The notes under the pieces: generated by a model
The model's database searches: none
What the model saw: the letters and a program-made list of their open reading frames with translations, nothing else
What the model was told of the DNA's origin: nothing
Made by a program: the position numbers and the translations under genes
Shown: in pieces, positions 48,201 to 60,300 of the stretch
How positions within the stretch are numbered: the first letter of the stretch is position 1
Layout: each line of letters opens with the position of its first letter
From: Arenicola marina
Taxonomy: Eukaryota > Annelida > Polychaeta > Arenicolidae
Direction: 5' to 3'
Length of the DNA stretch: 64,000 nucleotides
Assembly (NCBI GenBank): GCA_964019135.1
Contig: OZ025260.1
Coordinates: 36,623,373 to 36,687,372, forward strand

Positions 48201-51200
48201 ATACTTCCTCTTCGCTTACGACTTTGTCTGGGATAGAAGGGTAGGGGGACCTTGCTAGTTCAGAACCATCTAACATTATGTTTGCATCATTAACGCGAGT
48301 TTGTAATACAAAAAAATCATTGAACACCTCCGTTTTTTCCAAGTCATCGCAGATTGTGTTACCTTTGTAAAGCAGGGGCATTGGAGTTTCTGTCTTCCTT
48401 AAATTGAATATCTAATCGATTCAACTCTTTCAGGAAGAGAAGAGCTCATCCAAGAAGAGAGAATATGCGTAACCTTTTGTAAGAACCTAAGGCATCTGTT
48501 CGCGTAACATTTTGCATGAGTTTGTACAAACGATCGCGTTTTCTGATAAGACATTTGATGTGGTTAGTTATCCAATGCTTTGATCCAGGACGAATAGTTG
48601 CCATGTAGTGCGGTATACAAAATTCTGCTGTTTTAAAAAAAATGTCAACCCATACAGTCGCAGCTTCGTTAACATTGGCCGCTAATAGGGCCGCCTCCCA
48701 AGCAGCTCTATGCAGCAAACTAAGTAACAGTTCATAGTCGCCGTGCTTATAGTCCCAAACTTCTCTGGTATATGCTTGACTATTCTGAATGTTAATGTTG
48801 AGCTTTCGTTTAATAGGGACGTGATCACAATTGGGGTATTTAGACAGCGTACCAGTTTCATCGAACATGCCAGGAATATTCGTACAAAGTAAATCGATAC
48901 AGCTTTGTGAGTTGGTTCCGTAGCGCGTTGGTTCGTGTATCATTTGAGTTAGCTTATGCGACTCAAGAAAAGTAATGCTCGACCCGCGGCACGTTTTATC
49001 ACCACCCCAGAAATTGCTGTGCCTTGCATTAAAGTCGCCCATGAGTTTAACTCCGTTGAGTTTCTTTTGGTGCGCCTGCCCAATAACGTCTGACAAATCT
49101 CGTAGGAACTCACGAACGTGTCGAGTTTCGGGTCTATAACATATACACAACAAAATCCTTAGAGACTTGAGATGGAGTTCAAAACACATGATTTCAGTGT
49201 CGCTTGGTTCGATATCGCTTAAGCGGCTAGGGTTATGGGCTACATCCAGGGCTAACACCGAACGCATTGGACTAAAGAAAACTTTTTCATTTAAAAATGA
49301 AATCCACCGGGCCTGGACTGAAATATCACATACGCATTGAATGGTGGACAAGATCTCTTGCCATGTGCTAAAACAACAGCTTACGGTCAAAATGCGGTGA
49401 AGTAACGATGCAGTAAATTGTGAAAGGGCGTTCGTTACCAAAAAAATGAAATTAGTTTTAAAGCAGCCTACTTACACGCGCCATCTTAGATTTATTTTTC
49501 AAGACTAAAAGTATCTCAAAATTATAATGCATATGTTTTACATATCTTTGAGTCTGTAAAGCAAGATTTGCAACATGAAAGTGGGCGGACGTCCTGGCGA
49601 GCCGCGGTCGACATAACACAGAATACCGTACAGCGAACAGGTGCGCAGGGATATAAAGCTGGCCACCACCGTCTGCTCCGGTGAACATATTTGCTTCTCT
49701 CCGGATAGCCCACAGGCTTTTAGGATTTTAATGCAAAACAGAATATACTTATTTGCCATGGAAAAGAGGTTGGTAATACAAAAAATTACAGAATATATTG
49801 CTTTAAGGAGTCTAAAACTGGCATGCAATATGTTTGCTCTCGCAAATGTAATTCTTCTGTCTGGAGGAAACAAGATGTTACTTATCCACGATCATATGCA
49901 CATAATTCATATGCTGGATAGGGGGGGGGCGGTTTTGGTTATATAATATAATATAAATAATATCATTTAAATTTCGGCCCTAAAAGTGGGGGCCGGGGCC
50001 GGGTCGCCCCCGCCCCCCACCCTCGGATCCGCCCCTGATTTTAAACAATCACATGTGCTCCATGTTGAAGTACAGGCAGCTATAAGTCAATTTCTTTCCA
50101 GGTTTATTCTAAAGACTACGAGTCTCATTTCACTAAACATGGCTATGGAAGGTACACGTTAAAACATTTGGAGGCGATAAATCGCAGAACTTTCGGAATA
50201 TTGAAAAAAAAATCCGTATTCAAAACACTCAAAAGCTAAAAATAGCGTTCTAAATTTAGCCATGCATGCGGGCTTTCGCGAGATCCCCAAACAGCGACGT
50301 CACAGTCTCACGCGCCTTCGCGGTAGCAAAAATGGCGAGAGCAAGTGATCGACTTAACCATTCCGCTGTCAATATGTGCAGTGCATGGAGTCACAACACA
50401 CTGATGCGTCATTAAACCACATGGTAAACGTAAAATAAGTCCAGTTGGATGTTTTCGTATCACTTTTTGATCACGAAAAGACAAAGTTTCATCATTTTTT
50501 GTAACTTTTCTGTTTGAAGCGTTGCGCCAACGTTGACAACGGGGATAATCCGTGTGACGTCATAAGGCCTCGTTTTCGTAGGAAATGCAAAAAAAAACGC
50601 CGTGTTGTCCCGTCGTAACAAATATTCGTCATTGTGATGGCGCAAATGAATAAAAATTATGTCGTCTATCCGTTTTGTGCAGCTATATTTCTTAAATATT
50701 CTTAATCATATCGCTGGGCCTTCCGCAATGGACCCACCCCTCGGCGCCTGGCTCTTGCGCAGGTAGTCTCGTTCCCTGTCTACGTCACGCCTACGTCAGA
50801 GATAGTCAGGATACCAGTATACACAGAGATTCTAAACTCGTTCCGAACACGTGCTTCGTTTGTGAGTCCCCATAATAAGTAAAGCGGAAGTCTTGAGAAA
50901 CGAGACTTCATATGCCTTCACAGCCTTATATGTGTATGTATGTATCTTTGACATAACAAAAGAAGCCCTACTCACCATGCTCCTGAAGGCCCCAGGTACC
51001 CAGTTGCTGCCAGCGTGGAGCAAAACGCCGCTGGGATTCCGTAGGCGTAGACCAGGAGTCCGACATCCCGGGGTCCGGTCGGGATCCGCCTGCCCAGCAC
51101 GACGAGCCAGAAGACGCTGACGGCCGTGTAGATGATCAGCATGGCCTGGCCCACCGTGAATGAAATGAGCAGGAAGGCCGAAACCACGCAGATGGCCTTT

Positions 51201-51529
51201 GGGGGATGGTCGGTCAGCACCAGCATGTAGCAGTGATCCAGATTGTGACACAGGCTGAAGAAGAGGTCGCAGAAGGCCAGGTAGATCACGAGGCGCTCCC
51301 CGAGCGGCCGAGTGTAGAAGCTACTCCAGGGACACAGGGTGTAGATCAGGACCCCCGCGCTAAAGATAACGCTGATCCAGAGACTTGCGACCGCGATGGA
51401 GTGGATCAACCAGAAGCGGTAACCAGGGTAACCGTAGACGGGGAAATGACTCATGTCTGTGGGGGTCTCGTGCGACGTGAGATCGGTGGTCACGACTTGA
51501 CAGTCTTCTGTAACCGAGACGTTGTCCAT
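41768..51529 (-). CDS. Seven-transmembrane receptor, cAMP-receptor/GPR157-like (2 exons, 355 aa)
   Basis: Exon 1 (51529-50976) and exon 2 (42281-41768) join in phase: the codon tg|g makes Trp185, giving GAWCAID. The product has an outside N-terminus with an NVS glycosylation site (residue 3). TM segments fall near residues 40-64, 79-104, 114-144, 155-179, 199-225, 254-280 and 284-308. A basic, Ser/Thr/Asn-rich tail of about 47 residues follows. Cys114 at the top of TM3 and Cys186 in the second outer loop are placed for the usual disulphide. There is no DRY after TM3 and NPxxY is replaced by NCLAY. The TM3 pattern and WC motif before TM5 recall the Dictyostelium cAMP-receptor/GPR157-like family. 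A ligand cannot be inferred. Both exons are GC-rich compared with their surroundings. The 8.7-kb intron contains nested LINEs. Confidence 0.82.
42395..42830 (+). mobile_element. tRNA-derived SINE copy (family S1), diverged
   Basis: ggtcagcccgaacggccgtt and the downstream tgtgcaagacaacgatcaca match the copies at 18.5 kb (minus) and 63.65 kb, including the shared non-tRNA part. The B box is eroded. It lies at the downstream end of the receptor intron. Confidence 0.6.
43100..43460 (-). mobile_element. tRNA-derived SINE (different family) and adjacent short repeat
   Basis: The minus strand of 43370-43450 reads like a tRNA-derived promoter: A-box-like tggctagcctggatgggaag and B box ggttcgaatcccgcc. 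Next to it, 43125-43195 holds two to three copies of a roughly 31-bp unit (gggtttgccgtttaaaaa followed by ggataaaccgagc). Confidence 0.55.
45012..45027. repeat. 16-bp target-site duplication, 3' side of the nested LINE
   Basis: ttatgaaatgacactt, identical to 47307-47322. In the host LINE this encodes the VSFHK segment, which is present on both sides of the insertion. Confidence 0.95.
45028..47306 (-). mobile_element. L1/Tx1-like LINE inserted into the other LINE, 5'-truncated
   Basis: 2.28 kb on the minus strand. It begins inside ORF2, just before NKTPGTDGLTAEYYKFFW. LLNVDYKLACKALARRI and DQTGYVKERYIGENIRLISD then mark an L1-type RT, followed by RQGCPLAPFLFVIAVELLAV, the LWKMRSLTLIGRILVLKSLA region and the C-terminal FLWDNKTPKIK segment. 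The frame is broken in several places. Both ends abut copies of the same 16 bp of the host LINE, so the borders are exact. 5' truncation with a target-site duplication is typical of target-primed reverse transcription. Confidence 0.92.
47307..47322. repeat. 16-bp target-site duplication, 5' side of the nested LINE
   Basis: ttatgaaatgacactt, identical to 45012-45027. The inserted element starts directly to its left. Confidence 0.95.
49905..50038. mobile_element. hAT-like MITE fragment (CAGGGGCGGATCC family)
   Basis: Contains atgctggatagggggggggc, shared with the copy at 18.8 kb, and ends ctcggatccgcccctg. The start is unclear. Confidence 0.55.
50040..50970. other. Receptor intron sequence without recognisable feature
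   Basis: AT-rich intron DNA between the MITE and exon 1, with only short frames. Confidence 0.4.
50976..51529 (-). CDS. Receptor exon 1 (N-terminus to second outer loop, TM1-4)
   Basis: I chose the ATG at 51529 (MDNVSVTED) because it gives a plausible short extracellular N-terminus. An in-frame ATG 66 bases upstream (51595, MHGGFFWAG) is possible. The exon ends at donor ATG|gtgagt, a strong consensus, after 184 codons plus two bases. Confidence 0.85.
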
Positions 51530-51687
51530 TGCAGTAGGCGGCAAGCGTTTGATGTGCAGGTGTGGCGTGCCAGCCCAAAAGAAGCCGCCGTGCAACTGTT
51601 AACGTGTGGCAGCGACTTGAGCGCGGCGTGTGGGCTGCGTCGTGGAATCTACTGTTTGCTGCATGTTTACCAGTGTCTCAATGCGTC

Positions 51688-51697
51688 AGCCAATCAG
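51688..51697. promoter_or_regulatory. Possible CCAAT box upstream of the receptor gene
   Basis: agccaatcag, an NF-Y-type CCAAT core, lies about 160 bp upstream of the receptor start codon, in the inverted orientation relative to the gene. Position fits a promoter-proximal element, but the transcription start is unknown. Confidence 0.35.
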
Positions 51698-51939
51698 TGC
51701 AGCAGTAATCCTCGTGGCGATGACAACTAAATATACAGTAGGGACTCGCTTTGGCACATTAACCCACTCGCACAACTGATGTGTGCCTAATTCATCATGT
51801 ATGTTATCGTGGCCCATTGGGTCTTGCAGTAGGTTCCATTGGCCACTGTTTGTTGCGCTCGGCGGTTCCGGTGGTGACAAAGACGGCCGAACCGTATGGT
51901 TCACGGGTGGGTAGGAGGAAGGGGACCCTAGGGGACGAG

Positions 51940-53395
51940 GCCGTGGGTGGGGGTACTCCGGGGCCGTGTGTGGGGGTACTCCGGGGCCGTGGGTGGGGGT
52001 ACTCCGGGGCCGTGGGTGGGGGTACTCCGGGGCCGTGTGTGGGGGTACTCCGGGGCCGTGGGTGGGGGTACTCCGGGGCCGTGTGTGGGGGTACTCCGGG
52101 GCCGTGTGCGGGGGTACTCCGGGGCCGTGGGTGGGGGTACTCCGGGGCCGTGTGTGGGGGTACTCCGGGGCCGTGGGTGGGGTACTCCGGGGCCGTGGGT
52201 GCGGGTGATCCGGGGCCGTGTGTGGGGGTACTCCGGGGCCGTGTGTGGGGGTACTCCGGGGCCGTGGGTGGGGGTACTCCGGGGCCGTGGGTGGGGGTAC
52301 TCCGGGGCCGTGGGTGCGGGTGATCCGGGGCCGTGGGTGGGGGTACTCCGGGGCCGTGTGTGGGGGTACTCCGGGGCCGTGGGTGCGGGTGATCCGGGGC
52401 CGTGTGTGGGGGTACTCCGGGGCCGTGTGTGGGGGTACTCCGGGGCCGTGGGTGGGGGTGATCCGGAGCCGTGTGTGGGGGTACCCCGGGGCCGTGTGTG
52501 GGGGTACTCCGGGACCGTGGGTGGGGGTACTCTGGGGCCGTGTGTGGGGGTACCCCGGGGCCGTGTGTGGGGGTACTCCGGGGCCGTGTGCGGGGGTACT
52601 CCGGGGCCGTGTGCGGGGGTACTCCGGGGCCGTGTGTGGGGGTACTCCGGGGCCGTGGGTGGGGGTGATCCGGGGCCGTGTGTGGGGGTACCCCGGGGCC
52701 GTGTGCGGGGGTACCCCGGGGCCGTGTGTGGGGGTACTCCGGGGCCGTGTGTAGGGGTACTCCGGGGCCGTGTGTGGGGGTACTCTGGGGCCGTGTGTGG
52801 GGGTACTCTGGGGCCGTGTGTGGGGGTACTCTGGGGCCGTGTGTGGGGGTACTCTGGGGCCGTGTGTAGGGTACTCCGGGGCCGTGTGTGGGGGTACTCT
52901 GGGGCCGTGGGTGGGGGTACTCCGGGGCCGTGTGTGGGGGTACTCCGGGGCCGTGGGTGGGGGTACTCCGGGGCCGTGGGTGGGGGTACTCCGGGGCCGT
53001 GTGTGGGGGTACTCCGGGGCCGTGGGTGGGGGTACCCCGGGGCCGTGTGTGGGGGTACTCCGGGGCTGTGTGTAGGGGTACTCCGGGGCCGTGGGTGGGG
53101 GTACCCCGGGGCCGTCGGTGGGGGTACTCCGGGGCCGTGGGTGGGGTTACTCCGGGGCCGTATGTGGGGGTACTCCGGGGCCGTGTGTGGGGGTACTCCG
53201 GGGCCGTCGGTGGGGGTACTCCGGGGCCGTGTGTGGGGGTACTCCGGGGCCGTGTGTGGGGGTACTCCGGGGCCGTGCGTGGGGGTACTCCGGGGCCGTG
53301 GGTGGGGTTACCCCGGGGCCGTGTGTGGGGGTACTCTGGAGCCGTGTGTGGGGGTACTCCGGGGCCGTGGGTGGGGTTACCCCGGGGCCGTGTGT
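51940..53395. repeat. 21-bp CpG-rich minisatellite, about 69 units
   Basis: The unit is gggggtactccggggccgtg plus one base, with variants tgtg/ggtg/tgcg, ccgggg or ctgggg, and gatcc for actcc. Each unit has two CpG dinucleotides and runs of four to five G. The unit is a multiple of three and lacks stops in all three plus frames, so frames up to 487 codons appear but no protein is implied. The array begins about 410 bp upstream of the receptor start codon. Confidence 0.97.
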
Positions 53396-53399
53396 CTGG

Positions 53400-54154
53400 C
53401 CAACTATTGAGAGGCTAATTAACTGGCAGGGCGACTGCTGTTCATTTCACCTGCTTGACAACAATATATTACACAATATATATATACGTGCAGTCAGCAT
53501 GCTGTACACGCCAGACTGGCATGTTTACATCACTGTCGATCGACCGTTCCAGATACCCCAGGCGACATCGATATGACGGTTATCGATTTCAAGCATCGAC
53601 ACCTAAAGGTGTGACGTTGCACAGATTTCAAGAAGCTTTCAGGCTGTAGGCCTCATCATTAAAAAATATAATACTTTAGAAGTTATTAATTGGATAACGT
53701 CATATCACATTTCTCTTTTTTTCAGTCAACACATCGAACTATGCCCAGTAAATCCAAAGGATAACTTCAGGTAGCGCTCCCTATCAAACGAATGATAGAA
53801 CCGTTTCTTGTCACAGCAACTCGGAAAGTCACCTTTACCGCTTGTATGCTACACAAACAATCGGCCATTGTCGAAGGGTCATGCAAGTCACACCAGCATC
53901 TATGGTTTCTGAATAACCGAACGTGTTGGATTAACGGGGTCTGACTGTATTGCGTTGGGCCAGAGGTAAGACCCGATAATGCCAGTTGCGATAGACTAAT
54001 ACCATGTCAGTAAGTGTCACAACATCAAGCAGGTAGAACGAGTTACCAGGCCTGCCTTCTAGCAGCATGGCACCCAGTGATCTTACAGACAGGTCAGGGG
54101 GACAGGTGGTGGAACCAAAAATTTGAATTATTACATATAATACGTTCTTATTCC

Positions 54155-54155
<1 letters not shown>
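53400..54155. other. Unique DNA between two arrays
   Basis: About 750 bp of ordinary sequence, with no gene or repeat that I recognise. Confidence 0.4.

Positions 54156-54214
<59 letters not shown>
54156..54214. repeat. (TAA)n microsatellite
   Basis: About 19 uninterrupted ata/taa triplets. Confidence 0.96.
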
Positions 54215-54309
54215 TTACGTTATTCAAATGAGTTTTAATCAATGATCCGTGTATCACGCTAAATGATCAGCGGTTCGCCAACCAACGAAAATTGTCACTC
54301 GGATTCACG

Positions 54310-57300
54310 AGGGTGGGGTGGGACACCCCTCTGGTGATACATGGCGGGCACCCCCCTGGTGATACATGAGGGCCCCTCTGGTGATAAAGGGGGGGGGGGG
54401 CAGGGCACCACTCTGGTGATACATTTGGAGGGACCCCTCTGGTGATACATTGGGAGGGACCCCTCTGGTGATACATTGGGAGGGACCCCTCTGGTGATAC
54501 ATGGGGGGCACCCCTCTGGTGATACATAGCGGGCACCCCTCTGGTGATACATTGGGAGGGACCCCTCTGGTGATACATTGGGAGGGACCCCTCTGGTGAT
54601 ACATTGGGAGGGACCCCTCTGGTGATACATTGGGAGGGACCCCTCTGGTGATACATGGGGGGGGGGCACCCCTCTGGTGATACATGGGGGGGGCACCCCT
54701 CTGGTGATACATGGGGAGGCACCGTTCTGGTGATACATGGGGGGCACCCCTCTGGTGATACATTGGGAGGGACCCTCTGGTGATACATGGGGGGCACCCC
54801 TCTGGTGATACATGGGGGGCATCCCTCTGTTGATACATGGGGGGCACCCATCTGGTGATACATGGGGGGCACCCCTCTGGTGATACATGGGGGGGCACCC
54901 CTCTGGTGATACATTGGGAGGGACCCCTCTGATGATACATGGGGGGGCACCCCTCTGGTGATAGATGGGGGGGCACCCATCTGGTGATACATGGGGGGCA
55001 CCCCTCTGGTGATACATGGGGGGGGGGCACCCCTCTGGTGATACATTGGGAGGGACCCCTTTGGTGATACATGGGGGGCATCCCTCTGTTGATACATGGG
55101 GGGGGGGGCACCCCTCTGGTGATACATGGGGGGGGCACCCCTCTGGTGATACATGGGGAGGCACCGTTCTAGGGATACATGGGGGGCACCCCTCTGGTGA
55201 TACATTGGGAGGGACCCCTCTGGTGATACATGGGGGGCACCCCTCTGGTGATACATGGGGGGCATCCCTCTGCTGATACATGGGGGGCACCCCTCTGGTG
55301 ATACATGGGGGGCACCCCTCTGGTGATACATGGGGGGCACCCCTCTGGTGATACATTGGGAGGGACCCCTCTGGTGATACATGGGGGGCACCCCTCTGGT
55401 GATACATTGGGAGGGACCCCTCTGGTGATACATGGGGGGCACCCCTCTGGTGATACATGGGGGGCACCCCTCTGGTGATACATGGGGGGCACCCCTCTGG
55501 TGATACATTGGGAGGGACCCCTTTGGTGATACATGGGGGACATCCCTCTGTTGATACATGGGGGGCACCCCTCTCGTGATACATTGGGAGGGACCCCTTT
55601 GGTGATACATGGGGGGGAACCCCTCTGTTGATACATAGGGGGCACCCCTCTGGTGATACATGGGGGCCACCCCTCTGGTGATACATGGGGGGCACCCCTC
55701 TGGTGATACATGGGGGGCATCCCTCTGTTGATACATGGGGGCACCCATCTGGTGATATATGGGGGGCACCCCTCTGGTGATACATGGGGGGCACCCCTCT
55801 GGTGATACATTGGGAGGGACCCCTCTGGTGATACATGGGGGGCACCCCTCTGGTGATACATTGGGAGGGACCCCTCTGGTGATACATGGGGGGCACCCCT
55901 CTGGTGATACATTGGGAGGGACCCCTTTGGTGATACATGGGGGACATCCCTCTGTTGATACATGGGGGGCACCCCTCTGGTGATACATTGGGAGGGACCC
56001 CTTTGGTGATACATGGGGGGGAACCCCTCTGTTGATACATAGGGGGCACCCCTCTGGTGATACATGGGGGGCATCCCTCTGGTGATACATGGGGGGCACC
56101 CCTCTGGTGATACATGGTGGGGCACCCCTCTGGTGATACATTGGGAGGGACCCCTCTGGTGATACATGGGGGGCACCCCTCTGGTGATACATGGGGGGGC
56201 ACCCATCTGGTGATACATGGGGGGCACCCCTCTGGTGATACATGGGGGGGGGGCACCCCTCTGGTGATACATTGGGAGGGACCCCTTTGGTGATACATGG
56301 GGGGAACCCCTCTGTTGATACATAGGGGGCACCCCTCTTGTGATACATGGGGGCCATTCCCCTGGTGATACATGGGGGGGGGGCACCCCTCTGGTGATAC
56401 ATGGGGGGCACCCCTCTGGTGATACATGGGGGGCACCCCTCTGGTGATACATGGGGGGGCACCCCTCTGGTGATACATTGGGAGGGACCCCTCTGATGAT
56501 ACATGGGGGGGCACCCCTCTGGTGATAGATGGGGGGGCACCCCTCTGGTGATACATAGCGGGCACCCCTCTGGTGATACATTGGGAGGGACCCCTCTGGT
56601 GATACATGGGGGGCACCCCTCTGGTGATACATTGGGAGGGACCCCTCTGGTGATACATGGGGGGCACCCCTCTGGTGATACATTGGGAGGGACCCCTCTG
56701 GTGATACATTGGGAGGGACCCCTCTGGTGATACATTGGGAGGGACCCCTCTGGTGATACATTGGGAGGGACCCCTCTGGTGATACATGGGGGGCACCCCT
56801 CTGGTGATACATGGGGGGCATCCCTCTGTTGATACATGGGGGGCACCCCTCTGGTGATACATGGGGGGCACCCCTCTGGTGATACATGGGGGGCACCCCT
56901 CTGGTGATACATTGGGAGGGACCCCTCTGGTGATACATGGGGGGCACCCCTCTGGTGATACATGGGGGGCACCCCTCTGGTGATACATGGGGGGCACCCC
57001 TCTGGTGATACATGGGGGGGCACCCCTCTGGTGATACATTGGGAGGGACCCCTCTGATGATACATGGGGGGGCACCCCTCTGGTGATAGATGGGGGGGCA
57101 CCCCTCTGGTGATACATAGCGGGCACCCCTCTGGTGATACATTGGGAGGGACCCCTCTGGTGATACATGGGGGGCACCCCTCTGGTGATACATTGGGAGG
57201 GACCCCTCTGGTGATACATGGGGGGCACCCCTCTGGTGATACATTGGGAGGGACCCCTCTGGTGATACATTGGGAGGGACCCCTCTGGTGATACATTGGG

Positions 57301-60300
57301 AGGGACCCCTCTGGTGATACATTGGGAGGGACCCCTCTGGTGATACATGGGGGGGGGGCACCCCTCTGGTGATACATGGGGGGGGGGCACCCCTCTGGTG
57401 ATACATTGGGAGGGACCCCTCTGGTGATACATGGGGGGCACCCCTCTGGTGATACATTGGGAGGGACCCTCTGGTGATACATGGGGGGCACCCCTCTGGT
57501 GATACATGGGGGGCATCCCTCTGTTGATACATGGGGGGCACCCATCTGGTGATACATGGGGGGCACCCCTCTGGTGATACATGGGGGGGCACCCATCTGG
57601 TGATACATGGAGGGCACCCCTCTGGTGATACATGGGGGGGCACCCCTCTGGTGATACATTGGGAGGGACCCCTTTGGTGATACATGGGGGGAACCCCTCT
57701 GTTGATACATAGGGGGCACCCCTCTTGTGATACATGGGGGCCATTCCCCTGGTGATACATGGGGGGGGCACCCCTCTGGTGATACATGGGGGGCACCCCT
57801 CTGGTGATACATGGGGGGCACCCCTCTGGTGATACATGGGGGGGCACCCCTCTGGTGATACATTGGGAGGGACCCCTCTGATGATACATGGGGGGGCACC
57901 CCTCTGGTGATAGATGGGGGGGCACCCATCTGGTGATACATGGGGGGCACCCCTCTGGTGATACATGGGGGGGGGGGCACCCCTCTGGTGATACATTGGG
58001 AGGGACCCCTTTGGTGATACATGGGGGGCATCCCTCTGTTGATACATGGGGGGGGGCACCCCTCTGGTGATACATGGGGGGGCACCCCTCTGGTGATACA
58101 TGGGGAGGCACCGTTCTAGTGATACATGGGGGGCACCCCTCTGGTGATACATTGGGAGGGACCCCTCTGGTGATACATGGGGGGCACCCCTCTGGTGATA
58201 CATGGGGGGCATCCCTCTGCTGATACATGGGGGGCACCCCTCTGGTGATACATGGGGGGCACCCCTCTGGTGATACATGGGGGGCACCCCTCTGGTGATA
58301 CATTGGGAGGGACCCCTCTGGTGATACATGGGGGGCACCCCTCTGGTGATACATGGGGGGCACCCCTCTGGTGATACATGGGGGGCACCCCTCTGGTGAT
58401 ACATTGGGAGGGACCCCTTTGGTGATACATGGGGGACATCCCTCTGTTGATACATGGGGGGCACCCCTCTCGTGATACATTGGGAGGGACCCCTTTGGTG
58501 ATACATGGGGGGGAACCCCTCTGTTGATACATAGGGGGCACCCCTCTGGTGATACATGGGGGCCACCCCTCTGGTGATACATGGGGGGCACCCCTCTGGT
58601 GATACATGGGGGGCATCCCTCTGTTGATACATGGGGGGCACCCATCTGGTGATATATGGGGGGCACCCCTCTGGTGATACATGGGGGGCACCCCTCTGGT
58701 GATACATTGGGAGGGACCCCTCTGGTGATACATGGGGGGCACCCCTCTGGTGATACATTGGGAGGGACCCCTCTGGTGATACATGGGGGGCACCCCTCTG
58801 GTGATACATTGGGAGGGACCCCTTTGGTGATACATGGGGGACATCCCTCTGTTGATACATGGGGGGCACCCCTCTGGTGATACATTGGGAGGGACCCCTT
58901 TGGTGATACATGGGGGGGAACCCCTCTGTTGATACATAGGGGGCACCCCTCTGGTGATACATGGGGGGCACCCCTCTGGTGATACATGGGGGGCACCCCT
59001 CTGGTGATACATGGTGGGGCACCCCTCTGGTGATACATTGGGAGGGACCCCTCTGGTGATACATGGGGGGCACCCCTCTGGTGATACATGGGGGGGCACC
59101 CATCTGGTGATACATGGGGGGCACCCCTCTGGTGATACATGGGGGGGGGCACCCCTCTGGTGATACATTGGGAGGGACCCCTTTGGTGATACATGGGGGG
59201 AACCCCTCTGTTGATACATAGGGGGCACCCCTCTTGCGATACATGGGGGCCATTCCCCTGGTGATACATGGGGGGGGGGCACCCCTCTGGTGATACATGG
59301 GGGGCACCCCTCTGGTGATACATGGGGGGCACCCCTCTGGTGATACATGGGGGGGCACCCCTCTGGTGATACATTGGGAGGGACCCCTCTGATGATACAT
59401 GGGGGGGCACCCCTCTGGTGATAGATGGGGGGGCACCCATCTGGTGATACATGGGGGGCACCCCTCTGGTGATACATGGGGGGGGGGCACCCCTCTGGTG
59501 ATACATTGGGAGGGACCCCTTTGGTGATACATGGGGGGCATCCCTCTGTTGATACATGGGGGGGCACCCCTCTGGTGATACATGGGGGGGGGGGCACCCC
59601 TCTGGTGATACATGGGGAGGCACCGTTCTGGTGATACATGGGGGGCACCCCTCTGGTGATACATTGGGAGGAACCCCTCTGGTGATACATGGGGGGCACC
59701 CCTCTGGTGATACATGGGGGGCATCCCTCTGTTGATACATGGGGGGCACCCCTCTGGTGATACATGGGGGGCACCCCTCTGGTGATACATGGGGGGCACC
59801 CCTCTGGTGATACATTGGGAGGGACCCCTCTGGTGATACATGGGGGGCACCCCTCTGGTGATACATGGGGGGCACCCCTCTGGTGATACATGGGGGGCAC
59901 CCCTCTGGTGATACATTGGGAGGGACCCCTTTGGTGATACATGGGGGACATCCCTCTGTTGATACATGGGGGGCACCCCTCTCGTGATACATTGGGAGGG
60001 ACCCCTTTGGTGATACATGGGGGGGAACCCCTCTGTTGATACATAGGGGGCACCCCTCTGGTGATACATGGGGGCCACCCCTCTGGTGATACATGGGGGG
60101 CACCCCTCTGGTGATACATGGTGGGGCACCCCTCTGGTGATACATTGGGAGGGACACCTCTGGTGATACATGGGAGGGCACCCCTCTGGTGATACATGGG
60201 GGGGCACCCATCTGGTGATACATGGGGGGCACCCCTCTTGTGATACATGGGGGGGGCACCCCTCTGGTGATACATTGGGAGGGACCCCTTTGGTGATACA

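Larger units (their letters stand above)
44030..49445 (-). mobile_element. CR1/Jockey-like LINE, decayed and split by a second LINE
   Basis: Minus-strand non-LTR retrotransposon inside the receptor intron. 49441-48446 encodes the endonuclease with MGDFNARHSNFWG and a CDHVPI motif. 48381-47842 gives the N-terminal RT with NYRPVALLPCLFKVSEKLM. 47697-47416 gives AQGSVLGPLLFLVYIND and the catalytic FADD. The frame then reaches VSFHK at 47322, is interrupted by another LINE, and resumes at 45027 with SFHKHMG. The C-terminal region continues with NSLP near 44490 and a C..C....HFFLDCPNY motif near 44200-44280, ending at a TAG at 44068. Frameshifts and a lost linker make it inactive. The element lacks its 5' part beyond about 49450. 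Confidence 0.9.

Noticed and set aside
51947..53410. 487-codon frame with GGTPGPCVGVLRGRV repeats (collagen- or silk-like at first sight)
   Set aside because: All three plus frames of the 21-bp unit are open, so frame length carries no information. There are no flanking coding sequences.
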